Source: Amycolatopsis granulosa (GTDB lineage: Bacteria; Actinomycetota; Actinomycetes; Mycobacteriales; Pseudonocardiaceae). Taken from it: a DNA stretch of 64,000 nucleotides. Both the position numbers and the translations under genes were made by a program. How positions within the stretch are numbered: the stretch's first letter is position 1; the number at the start of each line of letters is the position of its first letter. Where the stretch lies: assembly GCF_011758745.1 (NCBI RefSeq), contig NZ_JAANOV010000001.1:2418001-2482000 (forward strand), read 5' to 3'. The notes below the pieces were generated by a model. It was given only the letters and a program-made list of their open reading frames with translations, had not been told where the DNA came from and ran no database searches. This document shows, in pieces, positions 17,720-26,973 of the stretch.

Positions 17720-18880
17720 TCAGCTCTTGAGCAGGGCGCGGGCCATGACCATGCGCTGGATCTGGTTGGTGCCCTCGTAGATCTGGGTGATCTTGGCGTC
17801 ACGCATCATGCGTTCCACCGGGAAGTCACGGGTGTAGCCGGCGCCGCCGAACAGTTGCACCGCGTCGGTGGTCACCGACATCGCCACGTCGCTGGCGTAG
17901 GCCTTGGCCGCCGAGGCCATGAACCCCGCCCGCGCATCACCCCGCTCGGTGGCCGCGGCCGAGGCGTACACCAGGTGCCGGGCCGCCTCGATCTTCATGC
18001 CCATGTCGGCGAGCATGAACTGCACACCCTGGAACTGTCCGATCGCCGTGCCGAACTGCTTGCGCTCCTTCACATACGCCACCGCCGCGTCCAGCGCGCC
18101 CTGCGCGATACCCAGCGCCTGCGCCCCGATCGTCGGGCGGGTGTGATCCAGCGTGCGCAGCGCCGTCTTCAACCCCGTACCCGGCTCACCGATGATCCGC
18201 TCCGCCGGGATCGTGCAGTTCTCGAAATGGATCTCCCGCGTCGGCGAGCCCTTGATCCCCAGCTTGCGCTCCTTCGGCCCCACCGAGAACCCCGGATCGT
18301 CCTTGTGCACCACGAACGCCGAAATCCCGTTCGACTTCTTCGGCGCCTCCGGATCGGTCACCGCCATCACCGTGTACCACGCCGACTCCCCGGCATTGGT
18401 GATCCACGCCTTCGTGCCGTTGAGCACCCACTGGTCCCCGTCCAACCGCGCCCGGGTCCGCATCGACGCCGTGTCCGACCCCGCCTCCCGCTCCGACAAC
18501 CCGTAAGACGCCGTGGCCCCCGCCGCGATCTCCGGCAGAACCAGCTTCTTCAACTCCTCCGACGCCGACAACAGGATCGGCTGCGTCCCCAGCTTGTTCA
18601 CCGCCGGAATCAACGACGCCGACGCATCAACCCGCGCCACCTCCTCGATCACGATGCACGCCGCCACCGCGTCCGCACCCTGACCCTCGTACTCCTCCGG
18701 AATGTGCACCGCGTTGAACCCCGACGCGTTCAGCGCCTCGAGCGCCTCCACCGGGTACCGCTCCTGCTCGTCCACCTCGGCGGCGTACGGCGCGATCTCC
18801 TTCTCCGCCAGCGCCCGCACGGCGGCACGCAGCTCCTCGTGCTCCTCGGCCAGCTGGTAGAGGCCCGGGGTCTCCGACAC
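17720..18880 (-). CDS. fadE25: Acyl-CoA dehydrogenase, FadE25 type
   Basis: A 386-residue FAD enzyme that oxidises acyl-CoA to enoyl-CoA. Motifs: NAVHIPEEYEGQGADAVA, YGLSEREAGSD (FAD/substrate site), WITNAGESAWYTVMAV, KERKLGIKGSPTREIHFENC, RKQFGTAIGQFQ, and QIYEGTNQIQR, whose Glu is the usual catalytic base. It matches Rv3274c from memory. I chose GTG 18880, nine bases after GAGGAAG, rather than GTG 18889 which lies directly against that site. Divergent from the acyl-CoA ligase with a 13-bp dyad between them. Confidence 0.92.
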   Translation of the reverse strand: MSETPGLYQLAEEHEELRAAVRALAEKEIAPYAAEVDEQERYPVEALEALNASGFNAVHIPEEYEGQGADAVAACIVIEEVARVDASASLIPAVNKLGTQPILLSASEELKKLVLPEIAAGATASYGLSEREAGSDTASMRTRARLDGDQWVLNGTKAWITNAGESAWYTVMAVTDPEAPKKSNGISAFVVHKDDPGFSVGPKERKLGIKGSPTREIHFENCTIPAERIIGEPGTGLKTALRTLDHTRPTIGAQALGIAQGALDAAVAYVKERKQFGTAIGQFQGVQFMLADMGMKIEAARHLVYASAAATERGDARAGFMASAAKAYASDVAMSVTTDAVQLFGGAGYTRDFPVERMMRDAKITQIYEGTNQIQRMVMARALLKS

Positions 18881-18927
18881 CTGCGTCACCTTCCTCGTAC
18901 GGGTAAGAAGTCCGCCATCCATGTTAG

Positions 18928-18940
18928 TGGTCGTTCACCA
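18928..18940. promoter_or_regulatory. 13-bp dyad between fadE25 and acyl-CoA ligase
   Basis: TGGT at 18928-18931 and ACCA at 18937-18940 flank five bases. The site is next to TAACAT (minus strand, 18921-18926), a possible -10 of fadE25. Such a position suits a repressor of fatty-acid genes, but the match is short. Confidence 0.3.
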
Positions 18941-18973
18941 GCGCCAATTGTGTTCTGGGCCGCAGATCCGTCC

Positions 18974-18979
18974 TATGGT
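18974..18979 (+). promoter_or_regulatory. Leaderless -10 for the acyl-CoA ligase gene
   Basis: TATGGT, six bases, then ATG 18986. Confidence 0.5.
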
Positions 18980-18985
18980 GGAGTG

Positions 18986-20644
18986 ATGCCGATCACTGCT
19001 GGGTCATGGCCGCCCCACCTCCCGCGATCGCTGGACTACCCCGACGTCCCCGCCGGCTCGATCCTCGCCGGTGCCGCGAAGCGATACCGGGACCGAATCG
19101 CGTTCGCCCACCAGGACCGTTCCCTGACGTACGCGCAGACGTACGCGGGCGCATGCCGGTTCGCCAACGCGCTACGGGCACAAGGGATCGGGCCGGGTGC
19201 GACCGTCGCCATCCACCTGCCGAACTGCCTCGCCTACCCCATCGCCTATTACGGGATTCTGCTCGCCGGCGCGACCTTCACCCCGGCGAACCCGCTGCTG
19301 CCGCCCGCCGACCTCGCCCACCAGCTCGCCGACTCGGGCGCCGTCGCGGTGGTCACCCTCGGCAGGGTGGCACCGGCGCTGACCGCCGTCCGCGACCGGA
19401 CGCCGGTCCGCCTGGTGGTCGTCGTCGCTCCGGACGACCTCGCCGGCGACCAGGTCGAGTTCCAGTCGTTCCTCGCCGGTCAGCCGGACACCCGCCCCGC
19501 ACTCGACATCGACACCCGCACCCACCTCGCCCACCTGTCCTACACCGGCGGCACCACCGGCCGGTCCAAGGGCGTTCGCCTGCCGCACCGCAACGTCGTG
19601 GTCAACACGCTCCAATACGCCTGCTGGGGCACCGGGTCGGTCCCGGCCCTCGACGAGGACGGCGACCTCACGCTCGACCAGGTCGGCGGCGCGGACGAGT
19701 GGCCCACCCGGCTGGGCACCGGCTCGGGCATCAACCTCACGCCGTGGTTCCACGCGATGGGCACCATCGGGGGGCTGAACGTCCCGGTCATGGGCGGCGG
19801 CTCCACCACGCTGCACGACCGGTTCGACCCGGTCGCCTACCTCGCCGATGCCGAGCGGCTGCGGGTGACGTCCATCGGCGGCGCGCCCGCCCTGTTCGCC
19901 GCGTTGCTGGCCTGCCCGGACCTGGCCACCCGGGACCTGTCGTCGGTGCGCGGGATCAGCTCCGGCGCCGCACCGATGCCGCACGAGATGCTCAAGGCGC
20001 TGGCCGCCCGGTTCCCGGACGCGGTCATCACCGAGGGCTACGGGCTCACCGAGGTGACCATGGGTGCCACCATCAACCCGGCGTTCCGGTCCGGGCTGCG
20101 CAAGCAGGGCACCGTGGGCGTGCCGGTATTCGACACCGAGGTCAGGATCGTGCCGCTGGAGGGCGGTGCGGACCCGGTGCCGGAGGGCGAGCAGGGCGAA
20201 GTGTGCATCCGCGGCCCGCAGGTCATGGCGGGCTACCACGACCGGCCCGAGGAGACCGCGGCCGTGCTGGTCGACGGGTGGCTGCACACCGGGGACGTCG
20301 GCGTGCTGGACAAGGACGGCTATCTGTCCATTGTGGACCGGAAGAAGGACATGCTGCTCTACAAGGGGTACAACGTGTACCCGCGCGAGCTGGAGGAGCT
20401 GCTGATCGCGCACCCCGGCGTGGCCGCGGCGGCGGTCGTCGGACGCAAGCAGGACGAGGTCGGCGAGTTGCCCGTGGCGTTCGTCGTACGCGCGGACGAC
20501 AACGTGACCGCGGAGGAGATCCTGTCCGCGGTCAACGACAACGTGCTGCCCTACAAGCGGATCCGCGAGCTGAGGTTCGTCGACGAGATCCCGGTCTCGG
20601 CGGCCGGCAAGATCCTCAAGCGCGAGCTGCGGCAGCGGCTCTAG
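18986..20644 (+). CDS. Fatty-acyl-CoA ligase (ANL family)
   Basis: A 552-residue acyl-AMP/CoA ligase. Core motifs: LSYTGGTTGRSKGV (ATP P-loop), LTPWFHAMGTIGG, ITEGYGLTEVTMG, GWLHTGDVGVLDKDGYLSI, DRKKDMLLYKGYNVYPRELE (hinge) and AAGKILKRELRQ with the catalytic Lys. It activates a fatty acid for degradation or lipid synthesis; chain length is not predictable. ATG 18986 is supported by the -10 six bases upstream. It is divergent from fadE25, suggesting joint use in beta-oxidation. Its stop overlaps that of the convergent F420 oxidoreductase (CTAG). Confidence 0.9.
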   Translation: MPITAGSWPPHLPRSLDYPDVPAGSILAGAAKRYRDRIAFAHQDRSLTYAQTYAGACRFANALRAQGIGPGATVAIHLPNCLAYPIAYYGILLAGATFTPANPLLPPADLAHQLADSGAVAVVTLGRVAPALTAVRDRTPVRLVVVVAPDDLAGDQVEFQSFLAGQPDTRPALDIDTRTHLAHLSYTGGTTGRSKGVRLPHRNVVVNTLQYACWGTGSVPALDEDGDLTLDQVGGADEWPTRLGTGSGINLTPWFHAMGTIGGLNVPVMGGGSTTLHDRFDPVAYLADAERLRVTSIGGAPALFAALLACPDLATRDLSSVRGISSGAAPMPHEMLKALAARFPDAVITEGYGLTEVTMGATINPAFRSGLRKQGTVGVPVFDTEVRIVPLEGGADPVPEGEQGEVCIRGPQVMAGYHDRPEETAAVLVDGWLHTGDVGVLDKDGYLSIVDRKKDMLLYKGYNVYPRELEELLIAHPGVAAAAVVGRKQDEVGELPVAFVVRADDNVTAEEILSAVNDNVLPYKRIRELRFVDEIPVSAAGKILKRELRQRL

Positions 20645-21675
20645 AGCGCGGGCAGCACCCGGACGCGGTAGAACTCGATGGCCGCGCCCGGGTCCTCCTG
20701 CGGGAAGTGCAGGAACGGCGTCACCCCGGCGTCGAGCAGCTTCCGCACCGCCGCGACGTGCACCGCCGGATCGGTGCCGACCACCCACCGGCCGGCGACC
20801 TCGGCCAGCGATGTGGACTGGGCCGCCTGCTGGATCGCCTCCGGGTTGGGCAGGTCGGCCGGCCGGACCGTGAACCGCCACCGCCGCGCGGCCAGGTCGA
20901 TCTCCCGCTGGTCGCCGACCACCGCGAACAGCTCGGCCCACTTCGGCATCGCGTCCGGGTTCTTGCCCGCCTCCCGGGCGCCCGCGGCGAACGCGTCCCG
21001 CAGCGCGGGGTCGAGAGCGGCGCCGGCCTGCGTGATCCAGCCGTCGCCGTACCGGCCGGCCAGCCGCGCGCTCTTCGGGCCCTGCGCGGCGACGTACACC
21101 GGGGGCGGGTTCGCCGGCAGGTCGTACAGCTTGAGCTGGTCGGTCGCGAAGAACCGGCCGCGGAAGGTCACCCGCTCCCCCGTCCACAGGCGCCGGATCA
21201 GCTCGATCGCCTCGACGAGCCGGTCGTGCCGTTCCGGGTAGCGGCCGTACTGTCCCGTGCCGGCCTGCTCGTTGACCGCCTCACCGGTCCCCGCGCCGAG
21301 GAACGTCCGACCGGGCGCCAGCAGCTCGAGGGAGGCAAACGCTTGCGCCACCTCCGCCGGGTGGTACCGGTAGCTGGGACAGGTCACGCCGGAACCAAAG
21401 GTGACCCGCCGCGTGCGCTCGCCCACCAGGGCGAGCGTCAGCCACGGGAACATCGCGTGCCCCTGGTTGTCCTGCCACGGCTGCAGGTGGTCACTGGCCC
21501 AGACGAACCCGAAACCCGCCGCCTCGGCCTGCCGGGCGAAATCCAGCAGCCGGGACGTCGGGAACTGCTCGTGCGACAACACCAGCCCGACCGGCACGCG
21601 TGTCACCGGCGGCTCGGTCCGGACCAGCCCGGCGGAGGCGGCGAACAGGCCCAGCCGGCGACGCGAGAACTCCAT
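20641..21675 (-). CDS. F420-dependent LLM-class oxidoreductase, Fgd2/Fhmad type
   Basis: A 344-residue luciferase-like enzyme. Segments SHEQFPTSRLLDFA, WASDHLQPWQDN, GHAMFPWLTLALVGE, TCPSYRYHPAEVAQAFASL and FLHFPQEDPGAAIEFYR match, from memory, M. tuberculosis Rv0132c, the F420-dependent hydroxymycolic acid dehydrogenase. The N-terminus FSRRRLGLFAASAGL looks like a twin-arginine signal but is short. Mycolic acids are not certain in this organism, so the substrate is open; it should use F420 made with fbiB. The coding end overlaps the convergent ligase by four bases. Confidence 0.85.
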   Translation of the reverse strand: MEFSRRRLGLFAASAGLVRTEPPVTRVPVGLVLSHEQFPTSRLLDFARQAEAAGFGFVWASDHLQPWQDNQGHAMFPWLTLALVGERTRRVTFGSGVTCPSYRYHPAEVAQAFASLELLAPGRTFLGAGTGEAVNEQAGTGQYGRYPERHDRLVEAIELIRRLWTGERVTFRGRFFATDQLKLYDLPANPPPVYVAAQGPKSARLAGRYGDGWITQAGAALDPALRDAFAAGAREAGKNPDAMPKWAELFAVVGDQREIDLAARRWRFTVRPADLPNPEAIQQAAQSTSLAEVAGRWVVGTDPAVHVAAVRKLLDAGVTPFLHFPQEDPGAAIEFYRVRVLPAL

Positions 21676-21750
21676 GATCGGCGGTTACCCGGCCGGCCAC
21701 GCGGCGACCAGGAGTTCACCCGCGCGTGTCGGCCCCTCCGGACAGCGCGG

Positions 21751-22245
21751 CTAGGACTGCACCTTCTCGCGCAGCTTCGCGTCCTTGTCCAGCACGAGCT
21801 GTTCGAGATCGGCCTGGAAGGCCGCCATCTTCTCGCGCAGCGCGGGGTCCTGGGCGGCCAGGATCCGCACGGCCAGCAGCCCGGCGTTGCGGGCACCGCC
21901 GATCGACACGGTCGCGACCGGAACCCCGGCCGGCATCTGCACGATCGACAGCAGGGAGTCCATCCCGTCCAGGTACTTCAGCGGCACCGGCACGCCGATC
22001 ACCGGCAGCACCGTCGCCGACGCGACCATCCCGGGCAGGTGCGCCGCGCCCCCGGCACCAGCGATGATCACCTTGATGCCGCGGTCGGCCGCGGTGCGCG
22101 CGTAGTCCAGCATCCGCTGCGGCGTCCGGTGCGCGGAGTACACGCCGACCTCGTAGGACACGCCGAACTCGTCCAGCGCCGCCCCGGCCGCTTCGAGCAC
22201 GGGCCAGTCCGAGTCGCTGCCCATGATCACGCCGACGTCGGTCAC
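21751..22245 (-). CDS. purE: N5-carboxyaminoimidazole ribonucleotide mutase
   Basis: A 164-residue class I PurE that converts N5-CAIR to CAIR in purine synthesis. [15 protein letters not shown] and [12 protein letters not shown] are the active-site segments, and [14 protein letters not shown] completes the pocket. GTG 22245 has AGAGGAG upstream. It follows purK by 11 bases on the minus strand, so the two steps are made together. Confidence 0.95.
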   Translation of the reverse strand: MTDVGVIMGSDSDWPVLEAAGAALDEFGVSYEVGVYSAHRTPQRMLDYARTAADRGIKVIIAGAGGAAHLPGMVASATVLPVIGVPVPLKYLDGMDSLLSIVQMPAGVPVATVSIGGARNAGLLAVRILAAQDPALREKMAAFQADLEQLVLDKDAKLREKVQS

Positions 22246-22256
22246 GCGTGCTCCTC

Positions 22257-23438
22257 TCAGTGGATGTCGTATCCGTCGGGCCATTCGGCGTGCGACAGCC
22301 AGTGCGCGGCCAGCTTGGCGCGGGTCCGCAGGTTCGGCAGGTCGCCGCCGACGAAGTTGACGTGCCCGAGCTTGCGGCCGGGCCGTTCGCCCTTGCCGTA
22401 CAAGTGCACCCGGGCGTCCGGGAAACGGGCGAACAGGTGGTGCAGCCGCTCGTCCGTGGTCATCTCCGGGGTGGTCGGCGCGCCCAGCACGTTGGCCATC
22501 ACGGTTGGTGCGATCAGGTCGGTCACGCCCAGCGGGTAGTCCAGGACGGCGCGGACGTGCTGCTCGAACTGGGAGGTCGCCGACCCGTCCATGGTCCAGT
22601 GGCCGGAGTTGTGCGGGCGCATCGCCAGTTCGTTGACCAGCAGACCGCCGTCGGTCTCGAACAGCTCGACCGCCAGCACCCCGACCACGTTCAGCTCGTC
22701 GGCCAGCCGCAGCGCCAGTTCCTGCGCCTCGTGCACCTGGCCCGAGGTCAGCCCCGGCGCGGGCGCCAGCACCTCGGTGTTGATGCCGTTCTCCTGCACG
22801 GTCTCCACCACCGGCCACGCCGCGCCCTGCCCGAACGGTGAACGCGCGACCAGCGCGGACAGCTCGCGCTTCATCGCGACACGCTGCTCGGCGAGCAGCT
22901 CGGTGCCGGCCGCGAGCAGCTCGGGCACCAGGGTGCGCGCCTCGGCCTCGGACTCGACCATCCACACGCCACGGCCGTCGTAGCCGCCGGTCGCGGCCTT
23001 GAGCACGACCGGCCAGGAGTGCTCCGCGCCGAACTTGACCAGGTCCTCCACCTCGGACACCTCGGCGTACGGCGGGCACGGGAACCCGGTCGCCGACAGC
23101 CGGTCACGCATCACCAGCTTGTTCTGCGCGAACGTCAGCGCGTCCGGCCCCGGCCGCACCGTGAAACCCTCGTTGACCAGCGCGAACAGGTGTTCCCACG
23201 GTACGTGCTCGTGGTCGAAGGTGACCACGTCGACGCTGCGGGCGAACTCGCGCAGCGCGTCCAGGTCGGTGTGGTGCCCGAGCTGGACGTCCCCGGCGAC
23301 CATCGCGGCCGAATCATTGGCGTCGACGGCGAGGATCCGCATCGACTGCCCCAGCGAGATCGCGGCCTGGTGTGTCATCCTGGCGAGCTGGCCGCCGCCC
23401 ACCATCCCGACGATCGGGAGCCCTGTGCGCTTGTCCAT
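22257..23438 (-). CDS. purK: N5-carboxyaminoimidazole ribonucleotide synthase
   Basis: A 393-residue ATP-grasp enzyme that carboxylates AIR with ATP and bicarbonate. [13 protein letters not shown] is the N-terminal nucleotide site; [37 protein letters not shown] and the C-terminal [11 protein letters not shown] are typical. ATG 23438 lies nine bases after TAATCT, giving an almost leaderless mRNA. It is the first gene of purK-purE and lies 16 bases behind a GT87 gene on the same strand. Confidence 0.95.
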   Translation of the reverse strand: MDKRTGLPIVGMVGGGQLARMTHQAAISLGQSMRILAVDANDSAAMVAGDVQLGHHTDLDALREFARSVDVVTFDHEHVPWEHLFALVNEGFTVRPGPDALTFAQNKLVMRDRLSATGFPCPPYAEVSEVEDLVKFGAEHSWPVVLKAATGGYDGRGVWMVESEAEARTLVPELLAAGTELLAEQRVAMKRELSALVARSPFGQGAAWPVVETVQENGINTEVLAPAPGLTSGQVHEAQELALRLADELNVVGVLAVELFETDGGLLVNELAMRPHNSGHWTMDGSATSQFEQHVRAVLDYPLGVTDLIAPTVMANVLGAPTTPEMTTDERLHHLFARFPDARVHLYGKGERPGRKLGHVNFVGGDLPNLRTRAKLAAHWLSHAEWPDGYDIH

Positions 23439-23447
23439 AACGGCTCC

Positions 23448-23453
23448 AGATTA
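23448..23453 (-). promoter_or_regulatory. Candidate -10 of purK
   Basis: Minus-strand TAATCT nine bases before the ATG, just upstream of which is the stop of the GT87 gene. It suggests purK-purE need not depend on readthrough from the GT87 genes. Confidence 0.45.
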
Positions 23454-23454
23454 G

Positions 23455-24645
23455 TTACCGCAACGCGGAGGGCTTCGGTCGAGGGTGGTGCTCGGCCAGC
23501 GGCGGGCTCGACGGGAGACGCAGCTCACGCGCGGCGAGCCCGAGGATCCCCAGTGCCGCGGCCACCACGTAGGCGTTGCCGGGCACGAACAGCTCCGGCC
23601 CCCAGCTGAACTCGGTGACGCCGCCGTTGGGCACCACCATCACGATGCAGCTGGCGAAGAACACGGTCACCAGGCCGGCCCACACCCAGCGGCCCTTCGA
23701 GGCCAGCAGCACGATCAGCGGCACCGCCCACACCCAGTGGTGCGACCACGACACCGGCGAGACCAGCAGTCCGAGGAACGCCGTCACCAGCACCGCGACG
23801 AGCGTCTCGCCGCGCCGGTGCAGCCGTCGCACCAGCCACGCCGCCGGCACCGCGAGCACCGCGCCGATGCCGAGCGCGAGCGCGGGCGACCAGGACGCCT
23901 CGTGCGACGCGCGGTTGATCATGCCGGTCAGTGACTGGTTGAAGATCCAGGACGCGCCGCCGACGCGGTGCGGGTCGAAGACCGCCGTCGACCAGTACCG
24001 CGCCGCATCGCCGGGCATCAACGCGAACATCACGATCTGCAGCCCCGCGAAGGTGCCCAACGCCCGCAGGCCGTCCCGCCACCGCCCGGTGACGAACAGG
24101 TGCGCCACGAAGATCAGCGGCGTCAGCTTGATCGCGGCCGCGACGCCGACGAGCACACCGGACCACCGCGTGCCGGCCAGGACCAGCACGTCGAGCACGA
24201 TCAGCGCGAGCAGCACCAGGTTGATCTGGCCGAGGAAGATCGTCTTCCACACCGGTTCCAGCACGAGCGCCGCGACCGTCAGCCCGGCCAGCGCCCAGCC
24301 GCGGAACCGCCCGGTCACCCGGATCACCACGGCCAGCGACAGCACCGACGCCGCGATCAGGAAGCCCCAGGTCAGACCGCTCGGTACGGCCACCAGCGGC
24401 ACGAACAGCAGTGCCGCGGCCGGCGGGTAGGTGAACGGCAGCGACACCCACGACGGCAGCGCGGTGAGCCGCTCCGTCGTGTAGACCTGGTCACCGTGCA
24501 GGAAGGTCAGCGCCCCCGCGCGGTACACGGCGCTGTCGGCGCCCAGCTGCCAGCCCCCGAGCCAGCAGATCACCCCTACCGCGAACGCCCCCAGGACGAG
24601 TGCGCCGACCAGTGCCGGCTCAACCCGTGATCGCAGCGTCGTCAC
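23455..24645 (-). CDS. GT87 polyprenol-phosphate mannosyltransferase-like membrane protein
   Basis: A 396-residue integral membrane protein with about ten hydrophobic segments and the GT87 (DUF2029) hallmarks GADSAVYRAGALTFLHGD after the first helix (conserved Asp), FTYPPAAALLFVPL, FLGQINLVLLALIVLD, AAIKLTPLIFVAHLF and SPVSWSHHWVWAVPL. GT87 enzymes of mycobacteria add alpha-1,2-mannose from polyprenyl-phosphate-mannose to PIM, lipomannan or related glycans outside the membrane. It overlaps its neighbour at 24620-25951 by 26 bases and is clearly a paralogue of it. Confidence 0.88.
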   Translation of the reverse strand: MTTLRSRVEPALVGALVLGAFAVGVICWLGGWQLGADSAVYRAGALTFLHGDQVYTTERLTALPSWVSLPFTYPPAAALLFVPLVAVPSGLTWGFLIAASVLSLAVVIRVTGRFRGWALAGLTVAALVLEPVWKTIFLGQINLVLLALIVLDVLVLAGTRWSGVLVGVAAAIKLTPLIFVAHLFVTGRWRDGLRALGTFAGLQIVMFALMPGDAARYWSTAVFDPHRVGGASWIFNQSLTGMINRASHEASWSPALALGIGAVLAVPAAWLVRRLHRRGETLVAVLVTAFLGLLVSPVSWSHHWVWAVPLIVLLASKGRWVWAGLVTVFFASCIVMVVPNGGVTEFSWGPELFVPGNAYVVAAALGILGLAARELRLPSSPPLAEHHPRPKPSALR

Positions 24646-25951
24646 GCACCTTCTCCCGCCTGCGCTGCAATGCCCAGCGCGTCACCAGCACCACGGTCAG
24701 CACCACCGGCGTGAGGATGTAGGCGTTGCCCAGCACGCTCTGCCAGAACTTCCAGTGCAGCTCGATGTTGCGCCCGTTGGGCAGCGCGAGCAGCACACAG
24801 CTGATGAACACCGCAGCCACCGCACCGATGCCCGCCCAGCGCTTCCAGGCACCAGCGCGCGTGGTCTGCGGCAGCCGCGACACGAGCAGGACGATCAGCG
24901 GCACCGCCCACACCCAGTGGTGCGACCAGGAAATCGGCGAGGCCAGCAGCCCGAAGAACGCCGTCACCAGCAGCGCGGCCAGCGCCTGCCCGCGGCGGTG
25001 GAAGCGCAGCACGAGCCACACGGCCGGGACGGCCAGCACCGCGGCGATCCCCAGGGCCGCCTTCGACGCCCACGGCGCGAGGTCGGTGACCCGGTTCATC
25101 AGGCCGTTGAGCGACTGGTTGCCCGCCCAGTGCACCGGGCCGATCCGCCCCGTGTCGGAGATGGTCTTGGTCCAGTAGCGGATGGTGTCCCGCGGGATGA
25201 GCGCCAGCATCAGCAGCTGCAGGCCGGCGAACACGCCGAACGCGCGGACCGCTTCGCGGCGGCGTCCGGTGAGGAACAGGTGCGCCACGAACACCAGCGG
25301 CGTCAGCTTCACCGCCGACGCGATGCCGACGAGCACCCCGCCCCAGCGACTGCCGCGCGTGGTGACGACCAGGACGTCGAGCACCACGATCGCCATGAGG
25401 ATCAGGTTGATCTGGCCGAGGAAGACCGTCCGCCACACCGGCTCGAGGCCGAGCATGAGCACCGAACACACCAGCGTCGCCCGCGCGGGCGAGGACCACC
25501 AGCGCCGCACCGTGGGTGGTGTCGGCAGCGAGCCGATCGCCACGCGGATGACCAGCGCCATCGCCAGCACTGAGATCGCGGTCAGCACACCCCAGGCGAT
25601 CTGCACCGGCAGGGCCGCCAGCGGCACGAACAGCAGCGCGGCGGTCGGCGGGTAGGTGAACGGCAGCAGCGCCCACCACGGCTCGGACGCCAGTGTGCTG
25701 GCGTCGTAGAGCGGGTCGCCGTCGAGCAGGGTGATCGCCCCGGCCCGGTAGACCGCGCTGTCCACGCCCAGCCGCCAGTCCAACAGCCAGCCGAGGACAC
25801 CGGCGACGAGCGCGAGCAGCGGCACGAGTGACAGCAGCAGGATCGAACGCGGCCGCACCGACAACCGGGCGAGCGAAGTCCGCAGCGCCAGGCGCGGTTG
25901 CGCCGGCTCGCGGAGCGGGTCGCCACCGGCGGCGGGCACTGACTGTGTCAC
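24620..25951 (-). CDS. GT87 polyprenol-phosphate mannosyltransferase-like membrane protein
   Basis: A 443-residue paralogue of the next gene, with the same order of motifs: GVDSAVYRAGAITLLDGD, FTYPPTAALLFVPL, FLGQINLILMAIVVLD, SAVKLTPLVFVAHLF and SPISWSHHWVWAVPL. It has a longer cytoplasmic N-terminus of about 35 residues. The open frame starts at GTG 25951; a second GTG four codons in is equally possible. Tandem duplication followed by divergence probably gave two linkage or acceptor specificities. Confidence 0.88.
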   Translation of the reverse strand: MTQSVPAAGGDPLREPAQPRLALRTSLARLSVRPRSILLLSLVPLLALVAGVLGWLLDWRLGVDSAVYRAGAITLLDGDPLYDASTLASEPWWALLPFTYPPTAALLFVPLAALPVQIAWGVLTAISVLAMALVIRVAIGSLPTPPTVRRWWSSPARATLVCSVLMLGLEPVWRTVFLGQINLILMAIVVLDVLVVTTRGSRWGGVLVGIASAVKLTPLVFVAHLFLTGRRREAVRAFGVFAGLQLLMLALIPRDTIRYWTKTISDTGRIGPVHWAGNQSLNGLMNRVTDLAPWASKAALGIAAVLAVPAVWLVLRFHRRGQALAALLVTAFFGLLASPISWSHHWVWAVPLIVLLVSRLPQTTRAGAWKRWAGIGAVAAVFISCVLLALPNGRNIELHWKFWQSVLGNAYILTPVVLTVVLVTRWALQRRREKVRDDAAITG

Positions 25952-25994
25952 CCTTCCAGGAAATCACGAAACCATGACGCCGGAGCGACAAGGG

Positions 25995-26807
25995 TCAGGT
26001 TCGCGCGAGCCGCTGGAGGAGCTGGCACGCGGACTCGTGGGCCCCGGGCAACCGGACCAGCCTGATCTTCGGCGGGCCGACGGATTCCAGCTGGTCGTCG
26101 ACCGACAGGCGCTCGTGCAGCTCGCGTCGCAGCATGACGGCCTTCGCCGCGATCCGGCCGTCCCGGGGCACCGCGGCGGCGACCGTGGCCGGGCCGAGCG
26201 AGGCGATGCTCTCGCCGCCGTCGAACACCACGCGCATGGCCTCCGCGATCAGGATCATCGCGGTCATCCGGGGCCACCCGCGCACCCCGGACAGGTCGAC
26301 CGAGACGACCAGCAGCGTGTGGTCCTCGCCGGTCCGGCAGCCGGACCGGCCGTACAGCTCACGCAGGCGCGTGCGCAGGTAGGCGGCGGTGGGCAGGCCG
26401 GTCAGCGGGTCGATCACCTCGGTGCTGGCGAGCTTGTCCATCGCGACCTCGGCCCACGCCAGGGCCGCGACACGCAGCAACCGGGACGGCAGGGCGTCCA
26501 CGTCGGGCGGCGCGGCCTCACCCGATGAGGTGGTCACGGAGTGCAACGCCGCGAGGTCCAGCAGTGTCTCCCCGAGCCCCGCCCCGGCCGCGGCACGCGC
26601 CCGGGCCAGGCCCGCGACCGGAACCTCCACCGAGCGGTCGCGCACCAGCGCCGCGCACACCGTGTCGACCTCGGGCAGGCCCCAGTCCCCGGGGAACCGC
26701 CATCCCGCGGCCAGGCTCGCCGACCGCCAGCGCGTCCGCAACGCACGCAGCGATCCGTCGCCGCCGGGCTCCGGTTCGCGCCGCAACCTCATGGCCGGCA
26801 CGTCCAC
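25995..26807 (-). CDS. Degenerate GGDEF-domain protein
   Basis: A 270-residue soluble protein. The C-terminal half starts with DPLTGLPTAAYLRTRLREL, the entry motif of GGDEF diguanylate cyclase domains, followed by LLVVSVDLSG. Where GGDEF should stand I read SLGPATVAAAVP, so the active loop is GPATV and cyclase activity is very unlikely. The N-terminal half (residues 1-125) is Ala-rich and unrecognised. GTG 26807 has GGAAGGA nine bases upstream. It is divergent from the sigma-factor gene. It may bind a nucleotide or act as a scaffold. Confidence 0.72.
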   Translation of the reverse strand: MDVPAMRLRREPEPGGDGSLRALRTRWRSASLAAGWRFPGDWGLPEVDTVCAALVRDRSVEVPVAGLARARAAAGAGLGETLLDLAALHSVTTSSGEAAPPDVDALPSRLLRVAALAWAEVAMDKLASTEVIDPLTGLPTAAYLRTRLRELYGRSGCRTGEDHTLLVVSVDLSGVRGWPRMTAMILIAEAMRVVFDGGESIASLGPATVAAAVPRDGRIAAKAVMLRRELHERLSVDDQLESVGPPKIRLVRLPGAHESACQLLQRLART

Positions 26808-26973
26808 TGGCAACCGTCCTTCCGTCCCGCGACCGCTGTTCCGGTGAAGTGACGATCGAAGCGGCGCGGTGTGACGGAATTACACCGTGCGGGTCAATAG
26901 GGCGAGGTGGCGCGTGACGTGGGGGGGCCAGTCAGTCACACTGATCGCGCGCAACACTGGGATAAGGAGAGCG

